DNA of 64,000 nucleotides from an uncultured Chlamydia sp. (GTDB taxonomy: Bacteria > Chlamydiota > Chlamydiia > Chlamydiales > Simkaniaceae), in NCBI GenBank assembly GCA_946127115.1, contig CAMGYI010000001.1:329942-393941 (forward strand). The letters are read 5' to 3'. Below, one piece after another: positions 44,793-53,409 of this stretch (position 1 is the first letter of the stretch; every line of letters starts with the position of its first letter). The notes beneath the pieces were generated by a model. The model was not told the origin of the DNA. It worked only from the letters and a program-made list of their open reading frames with translations, and did no database searches. The position numbers and the translations under genes are program-made.

Positions 44793-46238
44793 ATGAATGA
44801 GACCAATATCTTTAGAAAAAATAAAATTAACCTCGAAGATTATGATTATCAGAAAGATATTCAGAATCGGGTTTTGATGTCACACTTTTCTCCAGAAGAT
44901 TTAGAGGTTTTGGAGGAAATTGTTTACAGTTCTCAGAGAATTCCAATTAGTCGCCTTGTGAATCAACTCGACAAGAGTTTAGATGAATTGCAAACTATTC
45001 TAGCTAAACTAGCTGAAACAGATTTATTTAAGATTGAAGAAGATACGGTTATTGTTAATAAGGAGATGCGAAAATACTTTGAAACTCAGATTCAAAAATT
45101 TGAGGAAAATTTTACACCTGGGATGGAGTTCTTACAGGCTCTTCTTAAGAGAGTGCCAATTCATGTCCTACCGAATTGGTACCCAATTCCTCGAACGTCA
45201 AATAATATTTTCAACTCTTTGATTGAAAAATATCTAGAAACCCCACAGACATTTCAGAGGTATTTATCAGAACTAAATCTCGGCGACCCGGTGCTCAATG
45301 GAATCATTACAGATCTATTTGGTTCCTCGGATTACAAGATGTATTCTGATGACATTCGGAAGAAGTATGCGCTATCTGAAGAGGTTTTTGAGGAACATCT
45401 CCTTTATCTAGAGTTCAATTTGGTCTGTTGCCTCGTTTATGAAAAAAATGGTAATGAATGGGTAGAAGTTATCACTTTGTTTAAAGAATGGAAAGATTAT
45501 CTCAATTTCTTAAAGGAAAGTCAGCCTAAGGAGATCCCTGAAAAGGAGCAAGTCAATCGGACACGACCTCATGACTTCTCCTTCGCAGAAGACCTATCAA
45601 CCATCCTTGCTCTTTCTATGACCAAACCTCTCTTTGCCCGTCTCGACCAAAACGAGGAATGGATCTTTGAAAAAAGCACGGCTTCTCAAATCGCCAAACA
45701 ATGCAAAAGTTTTGACCTAAAGAGTGAAGAGGGGCAGACTCTCTTCAACGAGTATATGGCACGAGTTCTCCACAAACTGCTCTTTCTAAAGCTTGCACGG
45801 ATTGAAAACAATCAACTCCTCCCAGCTGAAGATGCTGAAGAATGGCTCACCCTGCCTATTGAAAAACGAGCCCTTAATACCTATAAACAAACTTTGAGTA
45901 AGTACTCCTTCTCTGAATTCCCAAAAGAGATTTGCACCGAACGCAGTATCCACGAGATCGAAAAGAGTATCGGGCGGATTATTGGTTCGGGATGGGTCCT
46001 TTTTGATGAATTTTTGAAAGGTATCATCGCTCCTATTTCAGAAAACAGTAAAATGTCACTGAAAAAGACAGGACGGTATTGGAAATATTCTCTTCCTGAT
46101 TACTCCGAAGAAGAACTCACCTTGATCCGCATGGTAATCTTTAACTGGCTTTTTGAAGGTGGAATTATCGCAAGCGGTTCTTTTGAAGGGAAGGACTGTC
46201 TCCGCATTACTCCCCTTGGTCAATCGATGTTTGGGTAA
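44793..46238 (+). CDS. 481-residue protein of unknown function, winged-helix-like
   Basis: I do not recognise a specific family. The N-terminal part reads as small helical modules like winged helices ('FSPEDLEVLEEIVYSSQRIP', 'LDELQTILAKLAETDLFKIE') and the C-terminus ends 'IASGSFEGKDCLRITPLGQS', similar in style to the helicase-associated XPB/Ssl2 N-terminal domain. The middle is acidic and helical. No signal peptide or membrane helix. The gene is intact and has its own promoter; terC follows after 28 bases. Confidence 0.65.
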   Translation: MNETNIFRKNKINLEDYDYQKDIQNRVLMSHFSPEDLEVLEEIVYSSQRIPISRLVNQLDKSLDELQTILAKLAETDLFKIEEDTVIVNKEMRKYFETQIQKFEENFTPGMEFLQALLKRVPIHVLPNWYPIPRTSNNIFNSLIEKYLETPQTFQRYLSELNLGDPVLNGIITDLFGSSDYKMYSDDIRKKYALSEEVFEEHLLYLEFNLVCCLVYEKNGNEWVEVITLFKEWKDYLNFLKESQPKEIPEKEQVNRTRPHDFSFAEDLSTILALSMTKPLFARLDQNEEWIFEKSTASQIAKQCKSFDLKSEEGQTLFNEYMARVLHKLLFLKLARIENNQLLPAEDAEEWLTLPIEKRALNTYKQTLSKYSFSEFPKEICTERSIHEIEKSIGRIIGSGWVLFDEFLKGIIAPISENSKMSLKKTGRYWKYSLPDYSEEELTLIRMVIFNWLFEGGIIASGSFEGKDCLRITPLGQSMFG

Positions 46239-46266
46239 AAATCCCCCTGCGTGTTAAATAAAAGGT

Positions 46267-46971
46267 ATGTTAGATCAAACCTTTTCGCTTGTTGATATTC
46301 CTCGGCTTATTACTTTGATTTTCTTAGAAGGGATTCTCTCTCTAGACAATGCCCTTGCAATTGCTATTATCGTCAGAGGACTTCCCCACGAGCTCCGTCA
46401 AAAGGCTCTGTTTATCGGTCTAGTTTCAGCAGTTTTTCTAAGGGCTATGGGTATCTTAGCTGCTGCTTATCTCATTCAAATTTACTGGGTTCAGATAGTC
46501 GGAGGAGCCTATTTAATCTACTTGGCATTATCGCATATTCTCTCAAGAAGGCGCGCTGGAATGAGAGCCCCCAAACAGAGAAGCTTTTGGACCAGTGTCC
46601 TCATGGTTGAATTTACTGATTTTATTTTCGCAATCGATTCTATATTGGCAGGACTTGCATTGATCGGGATATCCTTCCAGCACCATGAATTCCCACCAAA
46701 GATCTGGATCGTGTATGTCGGGGGTATATCAGGACTGATTTTAATGCGTTTTGCTGCACGTATCTTTACCGATCTCATCGATAAATATCCCCGTCTAGAA
46801 ATAGGAGCTCATCTCATTGTGGGATGGATCGGTTTAAAACTTCTTTTAGACGTGTTTGTCAAGGCTCTCCCTACATGGACAGAGCCCATCTTCTGGTGCG
46901 GAATTATTCTATTTTTTATTTACGGCTTTCTTAAGAAGCCTGGTAGGCGAGGAACTGGTACGCATCAATGA
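46267..46971 (+). CDS. TerC-family integral membrane protein
   Basis: 234 residues and seven predicted helices. The family markers are acidic residues within helices: 'FLEGILSLDNALAIAIIVRG' and 'VEFTDFIFAIDSILAGLALI'. TerC/Alx/YkoY proteins export Mn2+ or help metallate secreted proteins. The last 41 bases overlap the convergent lipoprotein gene. No riboswitch (yybP-ykoY type) is visible in the 28 bases upstream. Confidence 0.88.
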   Translation: MLDQTFSLVDIPRLITLIFLEGILSLDNALAIAIIVRGLPHELRQKALFIGLVSAVFLRAMGILAAAYLIQIYWVQIVGGAYLIYLALSHILSRRRAGMRAPKQRSFWTSVLMVEFTDFIFAIDSILAGLALIGISFQHHEFPPKIWIVYVGGISGLILMRFAARIFTDLIDKYPRLEIGAHLIVGWIGLKLLLDVFVKALPTWTEPIFWCGIILFFIYGFLKKPGRRGTGTHQ

Positions 46972-47395
46972 CGTCTTGTTTCGGTTTCTCATTATAGCAA
47001 CGAATTCTAAACTCCATAGCGGGTTTTTGAACTTCTCTTTCTTTCACAATGATCCTTTTTTGCGGCTCTTCTTTTCCTTCAAGAAGATCTATAAAGGAGG
47101 CAACCCTTTCTTCTTTAGATTTAACAGTGCATGTCCGCGATAAATCCTTTTCCTGCTCAACGACGAAATACCTATATCCATAATTTGTTGCAACTTCCGA
47201 TGCGCGCCTTAAAGTAAATCTTCGAGCATCTTCAGGTTCTGTGTTCTCATTGGCTCGGAAAGTAACGGTAAATCGGTCTGCTGACAGACGATAATCTCCA
47301 TATCCTTCTCCATGAGAATCTTTTGGATGATAGGTAGTAGCAGTTGAACACCCAACCGTCAATAGAGTAAGCCCTACAATCCATAAATTCTTCAT
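46931..47395 (-). CDS. Lipoprotein of the CC0125/CC1285 type
   Basis: 154 residues. Signal peptide with lipobox ('LTLLTVGCSTATTYHPKDSH', Cys16). The mature part has 'GYGDYRLSADRFTVTFRANE' and 'FTLRRASEVATNYGYRYFVV', the pattern of the CC0125/CC1285 lipoprotein family, of unknown function. Probably anchored in the outer or inner membrane facing the periplasm. The gene is convergent with terC (41-base overlap) and diverges from smpB. Confidence 0.8.
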   Translation of the reverse strand: MKNLWIVGLTLLTVGCSTATTYHPKDSHGEGYGDYRLSADRFTVTFRANENTEPEDARRFTLRRASEVATNYGYRYFVVEQEKDLSRTCTVKSKEERVASFIDLLEGKEEPQKRIIVKEREVQKPAMEFRIRCYNEKPKQDVIDAYQFLAYQAS

Positions 47396-47498
47396 TCCAC
47401 ACCTCGTTTAAATGGGGGGATTATACAAGGATTTCTTCAAAATTGCAAGAAGAAGATTTTCCTTGATGGCAATGGATTTTCCTGGGAGAATGTGCAGG

Positions 47499-47954
47499 AT
47501 GAAAAAGAAGAGTGACTCTGAATTAGTTTCGAATCGGCGAGCTCGTCATGATTATGAAATTTTAGAAACCTTCGAGGCTGGAATCTCCCTTCAGGGAACT
47601 GAAATTAAGTCTCTAAGAGATCATGGAGGATCTCTTCAAGAAGCTTACGTAATGATTGATAAGATGGAGGCATGGCTTAAAGGCTGTTCGATTGCCCCAT
47701 ATTCCTTCGGCAACATACACAACCATAAAGAGAATCGGGACCGAAAGCTTCTCCTTCACAAAAGGGAAATCGAGAAGTTGAAACGCTCTATTCAGGAGAA
47801 AGGATTAACGATTATTCCCCTCGCCATCTACCTTAAGCGTGGTAGAGCTAAAGTAAAAATCGCCGTCGCCCGCGGAAGGAAGCAACACGACAAGCGCTTC
47901 GCAATTAAAGAGCGAGAGCACAAAAGATCGATGGAAAGAGCATTAAAAACCTAA
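47499..47954 (+). CDS. smpB: SsrA-binding protein SmpB
   Basis: 151 residues. Signatures: '[20 protein letters not shown]', '[19 protein letters not shown]' and '[20 protein letters not shown]'. It brings tmRNA to stalled ribosomes. I chose an ATG closely preceded by CAGG; the open frame runs 29 codons further upstream without homology. The last codons, including the stop at 47952-47954, lie inside the left terminal repeat of a MITE-like element, so the final residues of the tail are contributed by the insertion. tmRNA itself is not seen in the window. Confidence 0.94.
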   Translation: MKKKSDSELVSNRRARHDYEILETFEAGISLQGTEIKSLRDHGGSLQEAYVMIDKMEAWLKGCSIAPYSFGNIHNHKENRDRKLLLHKREIEKLKRSIQEKGLTIIPLAIYLKRGRAKVKIAVARGRKQHDKRFAIKEREHKRSMERALKT

Positions 47955-48103
47955 GTTTTGGGTTTGTTTTGCTGATTCTCATAGAAGGTTTTTCTTAAAT
48001 TCTTGGGGTTTTTATCGCAGGGAATGATCAAATGGTCATTCCTAAGAAAAAAAAGAGAAATTCCTGAGAATCAGAAAAATAAACCCAAAACTTAGGTTAA
48101 AAA
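47943..48103. mobile_element. MITE-like palindromic element with target-site duplication
   Basis: Terminal inverted repeats of 32 bases (47950-47981 and 48065-48096) match at 30 positions. Both ends are flanked by the same 7-base direct repeat TTAAAAA (47943-47949 and 48097-48103), which fits a target-site duplication. Internal arms TTTTTCTTA (47989-47997) and TAAGAAAAA (48043-48051) and a central hairpin GGAATGA/TCATTCC (48021-48042) make the whole element a single long hairpin. No coding capacity. It lies between smpB and dnaN, just upstream of the dnaN promoter. No second copy in the window. Confidence 0.75.
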
Positions 48104-48104
48104 G

Positions 48105-48133
48105 TTGACAACACATCCCCTATTTCTTACTCT
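48105..48133 (+). promoter_or_regulatory. Promoter candidate for dnaN
   Basis: Consensus TTGACA at 48105-48110 and TACTCT at 48128-48133 with a 17-base spacer, ending 24 bases before the dnaN ATG. The -35 box begins two bases after the right direct repeat of the MITE. Confidence 0.55.
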
Positions 48134-48157
48134 AGAGGAAATTAATTTGGAGGACCT

Positions 48158-49261
48158 ATGAAAGTCGCTGTCTCCCGGCCTGAACTGGCTAATATCATTG
48201 GTAAAATTCAAAGCGTTGTTTCTAGCAAGCCTGCGATTCCAATCCTTGCAAATGTATTGATTGAAGCGAAAAACGGGGTCCTAACAATTAGTGCCACAGA
48301 TTTAACGGTAAGCATGAGGGCTCAGATGGAAGCTAGCGTTTCTGAAGAAGGAGCGATCACTCTTCCAGCTCGTCGTTTTTTCCAGCTTGTTCGAGAACTT
48401 ACGATACCTGAAATTGAAATTTCGGCGAGTATAGATGAAATTGCTTATGTACAGGCAGGCACTTCGCAATTCCGCCTCAATGGAATCAACAGTAGTGAGT
48501 TCCCCTCTTTTCCTGATCTAAATCAAGGCGTGCATTTTGAGATGACTCCCGATGCATTTAAAGAGATGCTCTCGAAGTCAGTCTTTGCCGCTGCTCGTGA
48601 AGATAGCCGCCATGTGCTCAATGGAGTCCTGATGATGATCGAGAATAGCAATGCTACTTTTATAGGGACCGATGGGAAACGACTTGCAAGAGTCACTACC
48701 TCTGTTGATGTCAATCCAGGACATAAAAACAGCTACCTTATTCCATTAAAAGCCGTTGAGGAAATTGTGAAGTCAATTGATGGTAATGAGACTGTTAAAG
48801 TCAGCCTCATGAACGACAAAATTGGAATCGAGTCGGGTTCAATCGTAATGATTACAAAACTTCTTTCTGGAGACTATCCTGACGTTGAAAGGGTTATACC
48901 TAAAGAAAGTAATCACAAGCTAACGCTTCACCGAGAAGAGCTGATGACCCTTCTAAAGCAAGTGGCTCTTTTTACAACAGATAAGAGCCACTCGGTCCAG
49001 TTTTCTCTTTCTCCAGGAGAATTGACTCTAACTGCAACCTCCAGAGAAATCGGTGATGGAAAGGTTTCAATGCCTGTTGATTATTCAGGCGAGACCTTTG
49101 ATATCGCGTTCAACCCCTTCTTCTTTCATGATATCCTGCGTCACTGCAAGGATGAGACAGTGAAATTCGCAATCACCAGCCCCCATAACCCTGGGCTGAT
49201 TACTGATTCGACAACTGCGAATTTTGTAATCATGCCGATGCGCCTTCTTGCTCCTGCCTAA
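48158..49261 (+). CDS. dnaN: DNA polymerase III sliding clamp (beta subunit)
   Basis: 367 residues in three clamp repeats. 'NVLIEAKNGVLTISATDLTV', 'FRLNGINSSEFPSFPDLNQG', 'TDGKRLARVTTSVDVNPGHK' and the closing 'VIMPMRLLAP' are standard DnaN segments. It clamps polymerase III to DNA. GGAGG precedes the ATG by the usual distance. Its stop TAA shares a base with the recF ATG (TAATG). Confidence 0.97.
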   Translation: MKVAVSRPELANIIGKIQSVVSSKPAIPILANVLIEAKNGVLTISATDLTVSMRAQMEASVSEEGAITLPARRFFQLVRELTIPEIEISASIDEIAYVQAGTSQFRLNGINSSEFPSFPDLNQGVHFEMTPDAFKEMLSKSVFAAAREDSRHVLNGVLMMIENSNATFIGTDGKRLARVTTSVDVNPGHKNSYLIPLKAVEEIVKSIDGNETVKVSLMNDKIGIESGSIVMITKLLSGDYPDVERVIPKESNHKLTLHREELMTLLKQVALFTTDKSHSVQFSLSPGELTLTATSREIGDGKVSMPVDYSGETFDIAFNPFFFHDILRHCKDETVKFAITSPHNPGLITDSTTANFVIMPMRLLAPA

Positions 49262-50318
49262 TGAAGGTAACCAGACTCATCTTACGCAATTTTCGAAATT
49301 ACGAAGAGGCTGAAGTACCCCTCTCTAAGGGGTTAAATCTTATTCACGGGAAGAATGGAGCAGGGAAGACAAGTCTCTTAGAAGCCCTTTATCTTCTTAG
49401 TACTGGCCGCTCATTTTGACTGCGCACCTTACTGATCTTATTCGGAGCGGAGCGAGCTATTTTTATGTTGAAGCCCACTTTGTCCGCGACAACGTTGAGC
49501 AAAATCTGGGAATCGGTTTCGATGGAAAAAATCACAGAATCCATTACAATGCTACACAGTTTCAAAGCTTTTCTCATGTCCTGGGAATTCTTCCCTCCGT
49601 TCTCTACTCACCCAAAGATAGTGCATTAATCTCAGGTTCCCCTCAAGAGAGACGCCGCTTCCTTAACATTCAACTTGCGCAGACCGATCCACTCTACGTT
49701 CACCATTTGATGCGGTATCACAAAGCAATGAAGCATAGAAATGCTCTTCTAAAAATCAAGTCGGAAGAAGCAATTGAGAGCTGGGAACAGATGATGTCAG
49801 CATCGGCCCGGTATCTTATGCATAGGAGAAAGCAATTGATTGACGCCCTCCGTCCCAAAGTGAAAATGTACGCCCACTTTCTTTCTGAAGATCAAGATAC
49901 TTTTGATCTCCATTATGAACCCTCGATTCCCTTAAAAAAACGTGATCAAATCAAACTCCTTTACCGGAGGCAACGACCTAAAGAGCTTATAATCGGGAAC
50001 ACCTTGATTGGCCCCCACCGAGATGATCTTCATATTATCTATAACAAACATGAGGCTAAATCCTTTGCGAGCGAAGGACAGAAGCGCACCTGTATTGCTG
50101 CTCTTAAAATGGCAGAGTGGGATGAACTCAAAATACAAACCGAAATCATCCCCTCGTTTTCAATCGATGATTTTGGAGTCCATCTCGATCCCTCTCGAAC
50201 GGAGATCCTCCGCGAAAGGCTTAGCTCTTTTGGGCAGGTTCTTCTCACCTCCCCCAGGGAAGATGAAAGAGGAACTCTCCATATAGAAAAAGGGAAATTG
50301 CTGCAAACAATCCCTTAG
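49261..50318 (+). pseudogene. recF: RecF, disrupted near codon 52
   Basis: The ATG overlaps the dnaN stop. The first frame gives the N-terminus with Walker A ('NLIHGKNGAGKTSLLEALYL') and ends at STGRSF followed by TGA (49417-49419). The second frame, entered one base earlier, continues with TAHLTDLIRSG and holds the ABC signature ('SEGQKRTCIAALKMAEWDE') and Walker B ('PSFSIDDFGVHLDP'). The conserved family text is GRSFRT; a CGA (Arg) changed to TGA plus loss of one A would give exactly this. A new TTG at 49416 cannot restore Walker A. RecF loads RecA at gaps. True loss or sequencing error not decidable here. Confidence 0.85.
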
Positions 50319-50402
50319 TACCAGTTATCCAAAATCAAGTTAAATTGATCACTTTATTTTAAATAAAGGAGACAATCACGAAGGAAGAGATCCCGTGATT
50401 TC

Positions 50403-50463
50403 TATAGAATTGATGAGACTTATATTAAGACCAAAGGTGTGTGGCATTACCTATATAGAGCCT
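50403..50463 (+). pseudogene. Remnant of an IS6-family transposase
   Basis: The plus strand reads 'YRIDETYIKTKGVWHYLYRA', the signature around the first catalytic Asp of IS6/IS26-type transposases (DETYIKxKGxWxYLYRA). The reading breaks down directly after. Only about 20 codons remain, lying between recF and the end of pyrF. Confidence 0.6.
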
Positions 50464-50521
50464 CTGAACAACACCATAGACCAAAGCCCACAAATGGGCC
50501 GGCTGTCCTAGACCTGTGAAA

Positions 50522-51295
50522 TCACACTTCCAGTTTGCACAAAGCCAATCGTTTGATATAGGCATCCCATGCAAGTTTGCGATAATAGGCCGCTTCCTCC
50601 TTTGGATTTTCTGCTTCGTAGATTCCTCGCCCAACAATAATAATATCTGTTCCCTTCTGAATCATAGATTCAGGGGTATTATATTGTTGACCAAGGTTAT
50701 CTGAAGAAGCTTCTTTCTTTACACCTGGTGTCAAATAGAGAAAGCGGGGATCATTTTCAAGTTTGGATTGCGCAATGAATCCAATCACAAAATCAGCATT
50801 CATCTTTGAATACTCAACAGTTTTTTTCGTGTACTCATCTGTCAGAAGATTGTCTTTCGAGCTCATTTGAGCGAGAAGGAGAAGCCCTCTGCCTTTGGGC
50901 ATTCCTACAGTTTTGAGTCCTTCAATAATTCCAGGGCCTGGCAACATATGAGCATTGATGATATCTGCGAAATCTACAATCTTATTTTCATATTGATATT
51001 TGACCGTGTTGCCAATATCTGCAAATTTACGATCTTCAAAAATCATGAACTGATGCTTTGTGGCAAGTTCCTGCATCTTTGTCAAAAGGTCTTGATCGAA
51101 ATCTTTTATGATATCAATATGGGTCTTGAGAAGGCAAATTTTAGGGCCGATTTGATCAACAAGCTCTAAAAAGGCTTGCTTTGTGGTGACATCAGCACTC
51201 ACACAAAGATTGGTCTTTTTCTCATCCATGAGTCTAAGGAGCTTCCTTGCCGTAGGATTTGTGCTGAGCTGAGAGCGTTTCGTAAATGTATACAT
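50522..51295 (-). CDS. pyrF: Orotidine 5'-phosphate decarboxylase, eukaryotic UMP-synthase type
   Basis: 257 residues. The active site 'FMIFEDRKFADIGNTVKYQY' has the Asp-Lys-Asp arrangement of the eukaryotic/UMPS branch, and 'NLCVSADVTTKQAF', 'LKTHIDIIKDF' and 'SSDNLGQQYNTP', 'IIIVGRGIY' follow the C-terminal domain of human UMP synthase. It makes UMP from OMP. pyrE lies 2 bases upstream in the same order as in eukaryotic UMPS. Bacterial type I PyrF proteins lack this degree of resemblance, so transfer from a eukaryote or a shared source is inferred. Confidence 0.95.
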   Translation of the reverse strand: MYTFTKRSQLSTNPTARKLLRLMDEKKTNLCVSADVTTKQAFLELVDQIGPKICLLKTHIDIIKDFDQDLLTKMQELATKHQFMIFEDRKFADIGNTVKYQYENKIVDFADIINAHMLPGPGIIEGLKTVGMPKGRGLLLLAQMSSKDNLLTDEYTKKTVEYSKMNADFVIGFIAQSKLENDPRFLYLTPGVKKEASSDNLGQQYNTPESMIQKGTDIIIVGRGIYEAENPKEEAAYYRKLAWDAYIKRLALCKLEV

Positions 51296-51297
51296 GG

Positions 51298-51897
51298 TTA
51301 CACTTGGTTTTCATGGATGAACGATTGTACTTTCTCGAGTATCTCTTTGCCTACTTTTTTCTGTTTTTCCAATTGATGAAGAATTGATGTGATGGTCATG
51401 AGAGGGTGAACATTATATCCAGATTTTTTCAGGCGGCCCACGCCACCTTGTTCTCTATCAATAACGAGGGTGATATCTTTCACGACTAAATCGAGCTCTT
51501 CTAGAGGGGCAGTCGTTTCTTGAATACTGAGACCTGAAGTGATAAGATCTTCGACTATGAGACATGTTTGCTCCTTCTTATATACACCTTCAATGATCTT
51601 CTTTGTTCCGTAATCTTTCTTTTCCTTCCGGCGCATGATCATGGGAATGTTATGCTCAAGTGACATCGCAGTTGTAATCGGCAGAGCTGTATAGGGAACT
51701 CCACAAACCAGATCAAAGTCGCAGTCTGAGACTAAATCCCAAAGTGCTTCGCTGATCTGTCTTAGTAATTTCGGATAGGAGATGATGAGCCTAAGATCAA
51801 TATAAAAGGGAGAAACTATGCCACTTTTTAATGTGAATGTTCCGAATTTCACAGCATTAATTTCAAAAAGCTTATCGATAATCGAAGAGCTAGTCAT
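51298..51897 (-). CDS. pyrE: Orotate phosphoribosyltransferase, eukaryotic UMP-synthase type
   Basis: 199 residues. 'KFGTFTLKSGIVSPFYIDLR' and 'VCGVPYTALPITTAMSLEHN' and the PRPP motif 'TCLIVEDLITSGLSI' follow the N-terminal domain of human UMPS closely. Even the helix before the domain linker is similar ('LEKQKKVGKEILEKVQSFIH'). It converts orotate and PRPP to OMP. The start overlaps pyrD by 8 bases and the stop lies 2 bases before pyrF, so pyrD-pyrE-pyrF form one operon. Confidence 0.95.
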   Translation of the reverse strand: MTSSSIIDKLFEINAVKFGTFTLKSGIVSPFYIDLRLIISYPKLLRQISEALWDLVSDCDFDLVCGVPYTALPITTAMSLEHNIPMIMRRKEKKDYGTKKIIEGVYKKEQTCLIVEDLITSGLSIQETTAPLEELDLVVKDITLVIDREQGGVGRLKKSGYNVHPLMTITSILHQLEKQKKVGKEILEKVQSFIHENQV

Positions 51898-52972
51898 TAG
51901 ATCCTTCTTTAATATGGTGATAACGCATAGCGAGATAAGGATCCCACATCATGCCAGTTGCTGTCATCGCAAACTCAGCTCCTTGACGAAGAAACCGATC
52001 AACATGCTGGGGCAGCATGATGCCACCAACCCCGATGAGTGTCAAATCAAATTTTTCAGCAGTAATGATCTCATGAGCATCTGCAATAAACCTTAGTGCT
52101 GCATTTCGGATCCCACCGCCACAGACTCCAGCCACTTTCCGATTCTCATCGAGAGGAGGACTGATCTTCATACTAATTGTATTGAGTCCACAGATCGATC
52201 TAATTCCAGCTTTTGCTGCAGCAACAAAACTCAATTTCATCTGCTCTTTATCGTCAAAGAGCCCAACTTTAATGATTAGAGGAATGGGGGCAATTGCATC
52301 TGCAATTTGTTTCCCAACGCGCTGCATCGTTTCGGCGTTCTTATAAAGCAATCCTTCAACCGGATTCACATTGGGACAGGAAAAATTCGCTTCAATAATT
52401 TTTGCTCCAGCTTCTTTGGCAAAAAGAGCCGTTTGAACAAAGTCGTCATGAGTTGTACCATAGATTGAAACGATTAAGGCTTGTCCTGGATGAATCGCAT
52501 CATTTGCCTTCGCAATATCTTCCATTAAATATTCAGGAGACATTGATGGATTTCCAAAAGAGTTTGTTACCGTAAGGTCTGCTAGATGATAGGGGGGCAG
52601 TTTGATCTGTTTTCCAGTAAGCTGCGGGTCGACGTAAACCATATTTGGAAGGGGATGCGCAGGATGTGATCTTGATCGAATCGTTTTATAAGTCAGAAGA
52701 TCAAACCCCATGTCAGACGCAAATTTTATCCCTTTACTGCAGAGAAGAGGACCTGCCGGAATGCCGAGAGGAGAGGCAACAGGAACGCCTAAAAAGTCGA
52801 GCCATTCATTCTTCGGTGCCATTTCTCGCTTTGGTATTTCAGCTTCAAAAAAAGGCCCATTTTCTAAATTATCGAGATAGGTTTTTTTGATATCATATAT
52901 CGCTGTATGCTCGGGATACCATTTAGGATAGATTTCCTGTAAATCTTCAATATCAACCTGTTTCTGAGTCAT
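51890..52972 (-). CDS. pyrD: Dihydroorotate dehydrogenase
   Basis: About 360 residues from the ATG that follows AAGG. The FMN barrel shows 'LGIPAGPLLCSKGIKFASDM', 'YKTIRSRSHPAHPLPN', 'VTNSFGNPSMSPEYL', 'IEANFSCPNVNPVEG' (with the Cys used as base in class 1 enzymes) and 'LTLIGVGGIMLPQHVDRFL'. It oxidises dihydroorotate to orotate. A Cys at that position suggests a soluble class 1-like enzyme; the electron acceptor is unknown. pyrB and pyrC are not in the window, so this operon only makes UMP from dihydroorotate. Confidence 0.92.
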   Translation of the reverse strand: MTQKQVDIEDLQEIYPKWYPEHTAIYDIKKTYLDNLENGPFFEAEIPKREMAPKNEWLDFLGVPVASPLGIPAGPLLCSKGIKFASDMGFDLLTYKTIRSRSHPAHPLPNMVYVDPQLTGKQIKLPPYHLADLTVTNSFGNPSMSPEYLMEDIAKANDAIHPGQALIVSIYGTTHDDFVQTALFAKEAGAKIIEANFSCPNVNPVEGLLYKNAETMQRVGKQIADAIAPIPLIIKVGLFDDKEQMKLSFVAAAKAGIRSICGLNTISMKISPPLDENRKVAGVCGGGIRNAALRFIADAHEIITAEKFDLTLIGVGGIMLPQHVDRFLRQGAEFAMTATGMMWDPYLAMRYHHIKEGSND

Positions 52973-53409
52973 GATATACCTTTCCGTTAACAATTGTTGT
53001 GACAAACCAGTCTTCGAGGGTTTGGCTAGAAAATAGAGACCAGCCACATTTTATTTAACTCTTGACCAATAAATTCCTGATTGCTTCACAATGTTTAGAG
53101 CTTTCTTTTCTAAATCTTCATGCCTATGATTGGACTTTAATCCATACTTCTTCAAATAAAGAAAAAACTTATCGTCTGTCAAACCACTAAATTTAGCAAG
53201 TCTTCTTTTAACAAAGCTTCAGAAATGGTTCTGGTGTAAACATTTCTAGATCCTATGAAAACGCGCTCAGGATTCCTCTTTTTTCTGACGCCCTTTCAAC
53301 CATGAAGTGCAACAAATAAAAATTACGCGTACTTGTTCAACTATCGGCCCTTTTTTACGAAGAGATTTGTTTCACACAACTATATTAGCAGCCTGAGACT
53401 GCTATGGAT
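52973..53409. other. Intergenic region with transposase debris
   Basis: The spacer upstream of pyrD contains the IS1595-like remnant listed separately (53051-53216). The remaining part up to the aldolase stop shows no intact frame or clear repeat. A minus-strand translation near 53230-53310 reads 'NPERVFIGSRNVY', which I cannot assign. The pyrD promoter must lie near 53000 but I cannot place it. Confidence 0.4.
53051..53216 (-). pseudogene. Remnant of an IS1595/ISXO2-like transposase C-terminus
   Basis: The minus strand gives 'FVKRRLAKFSGLTDDKFFLY', 'LKKYGLKSNHRHEDLEKKAL' and an end at '...YWSRVK' with TAA. The start of this segment matches the C-terminal region of IS1595-type transposases ('FWSxxKRRLAKFxG...FxLHLKE'). 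About 54 codons remain, without the catalytic part. Confidence 0.5.
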
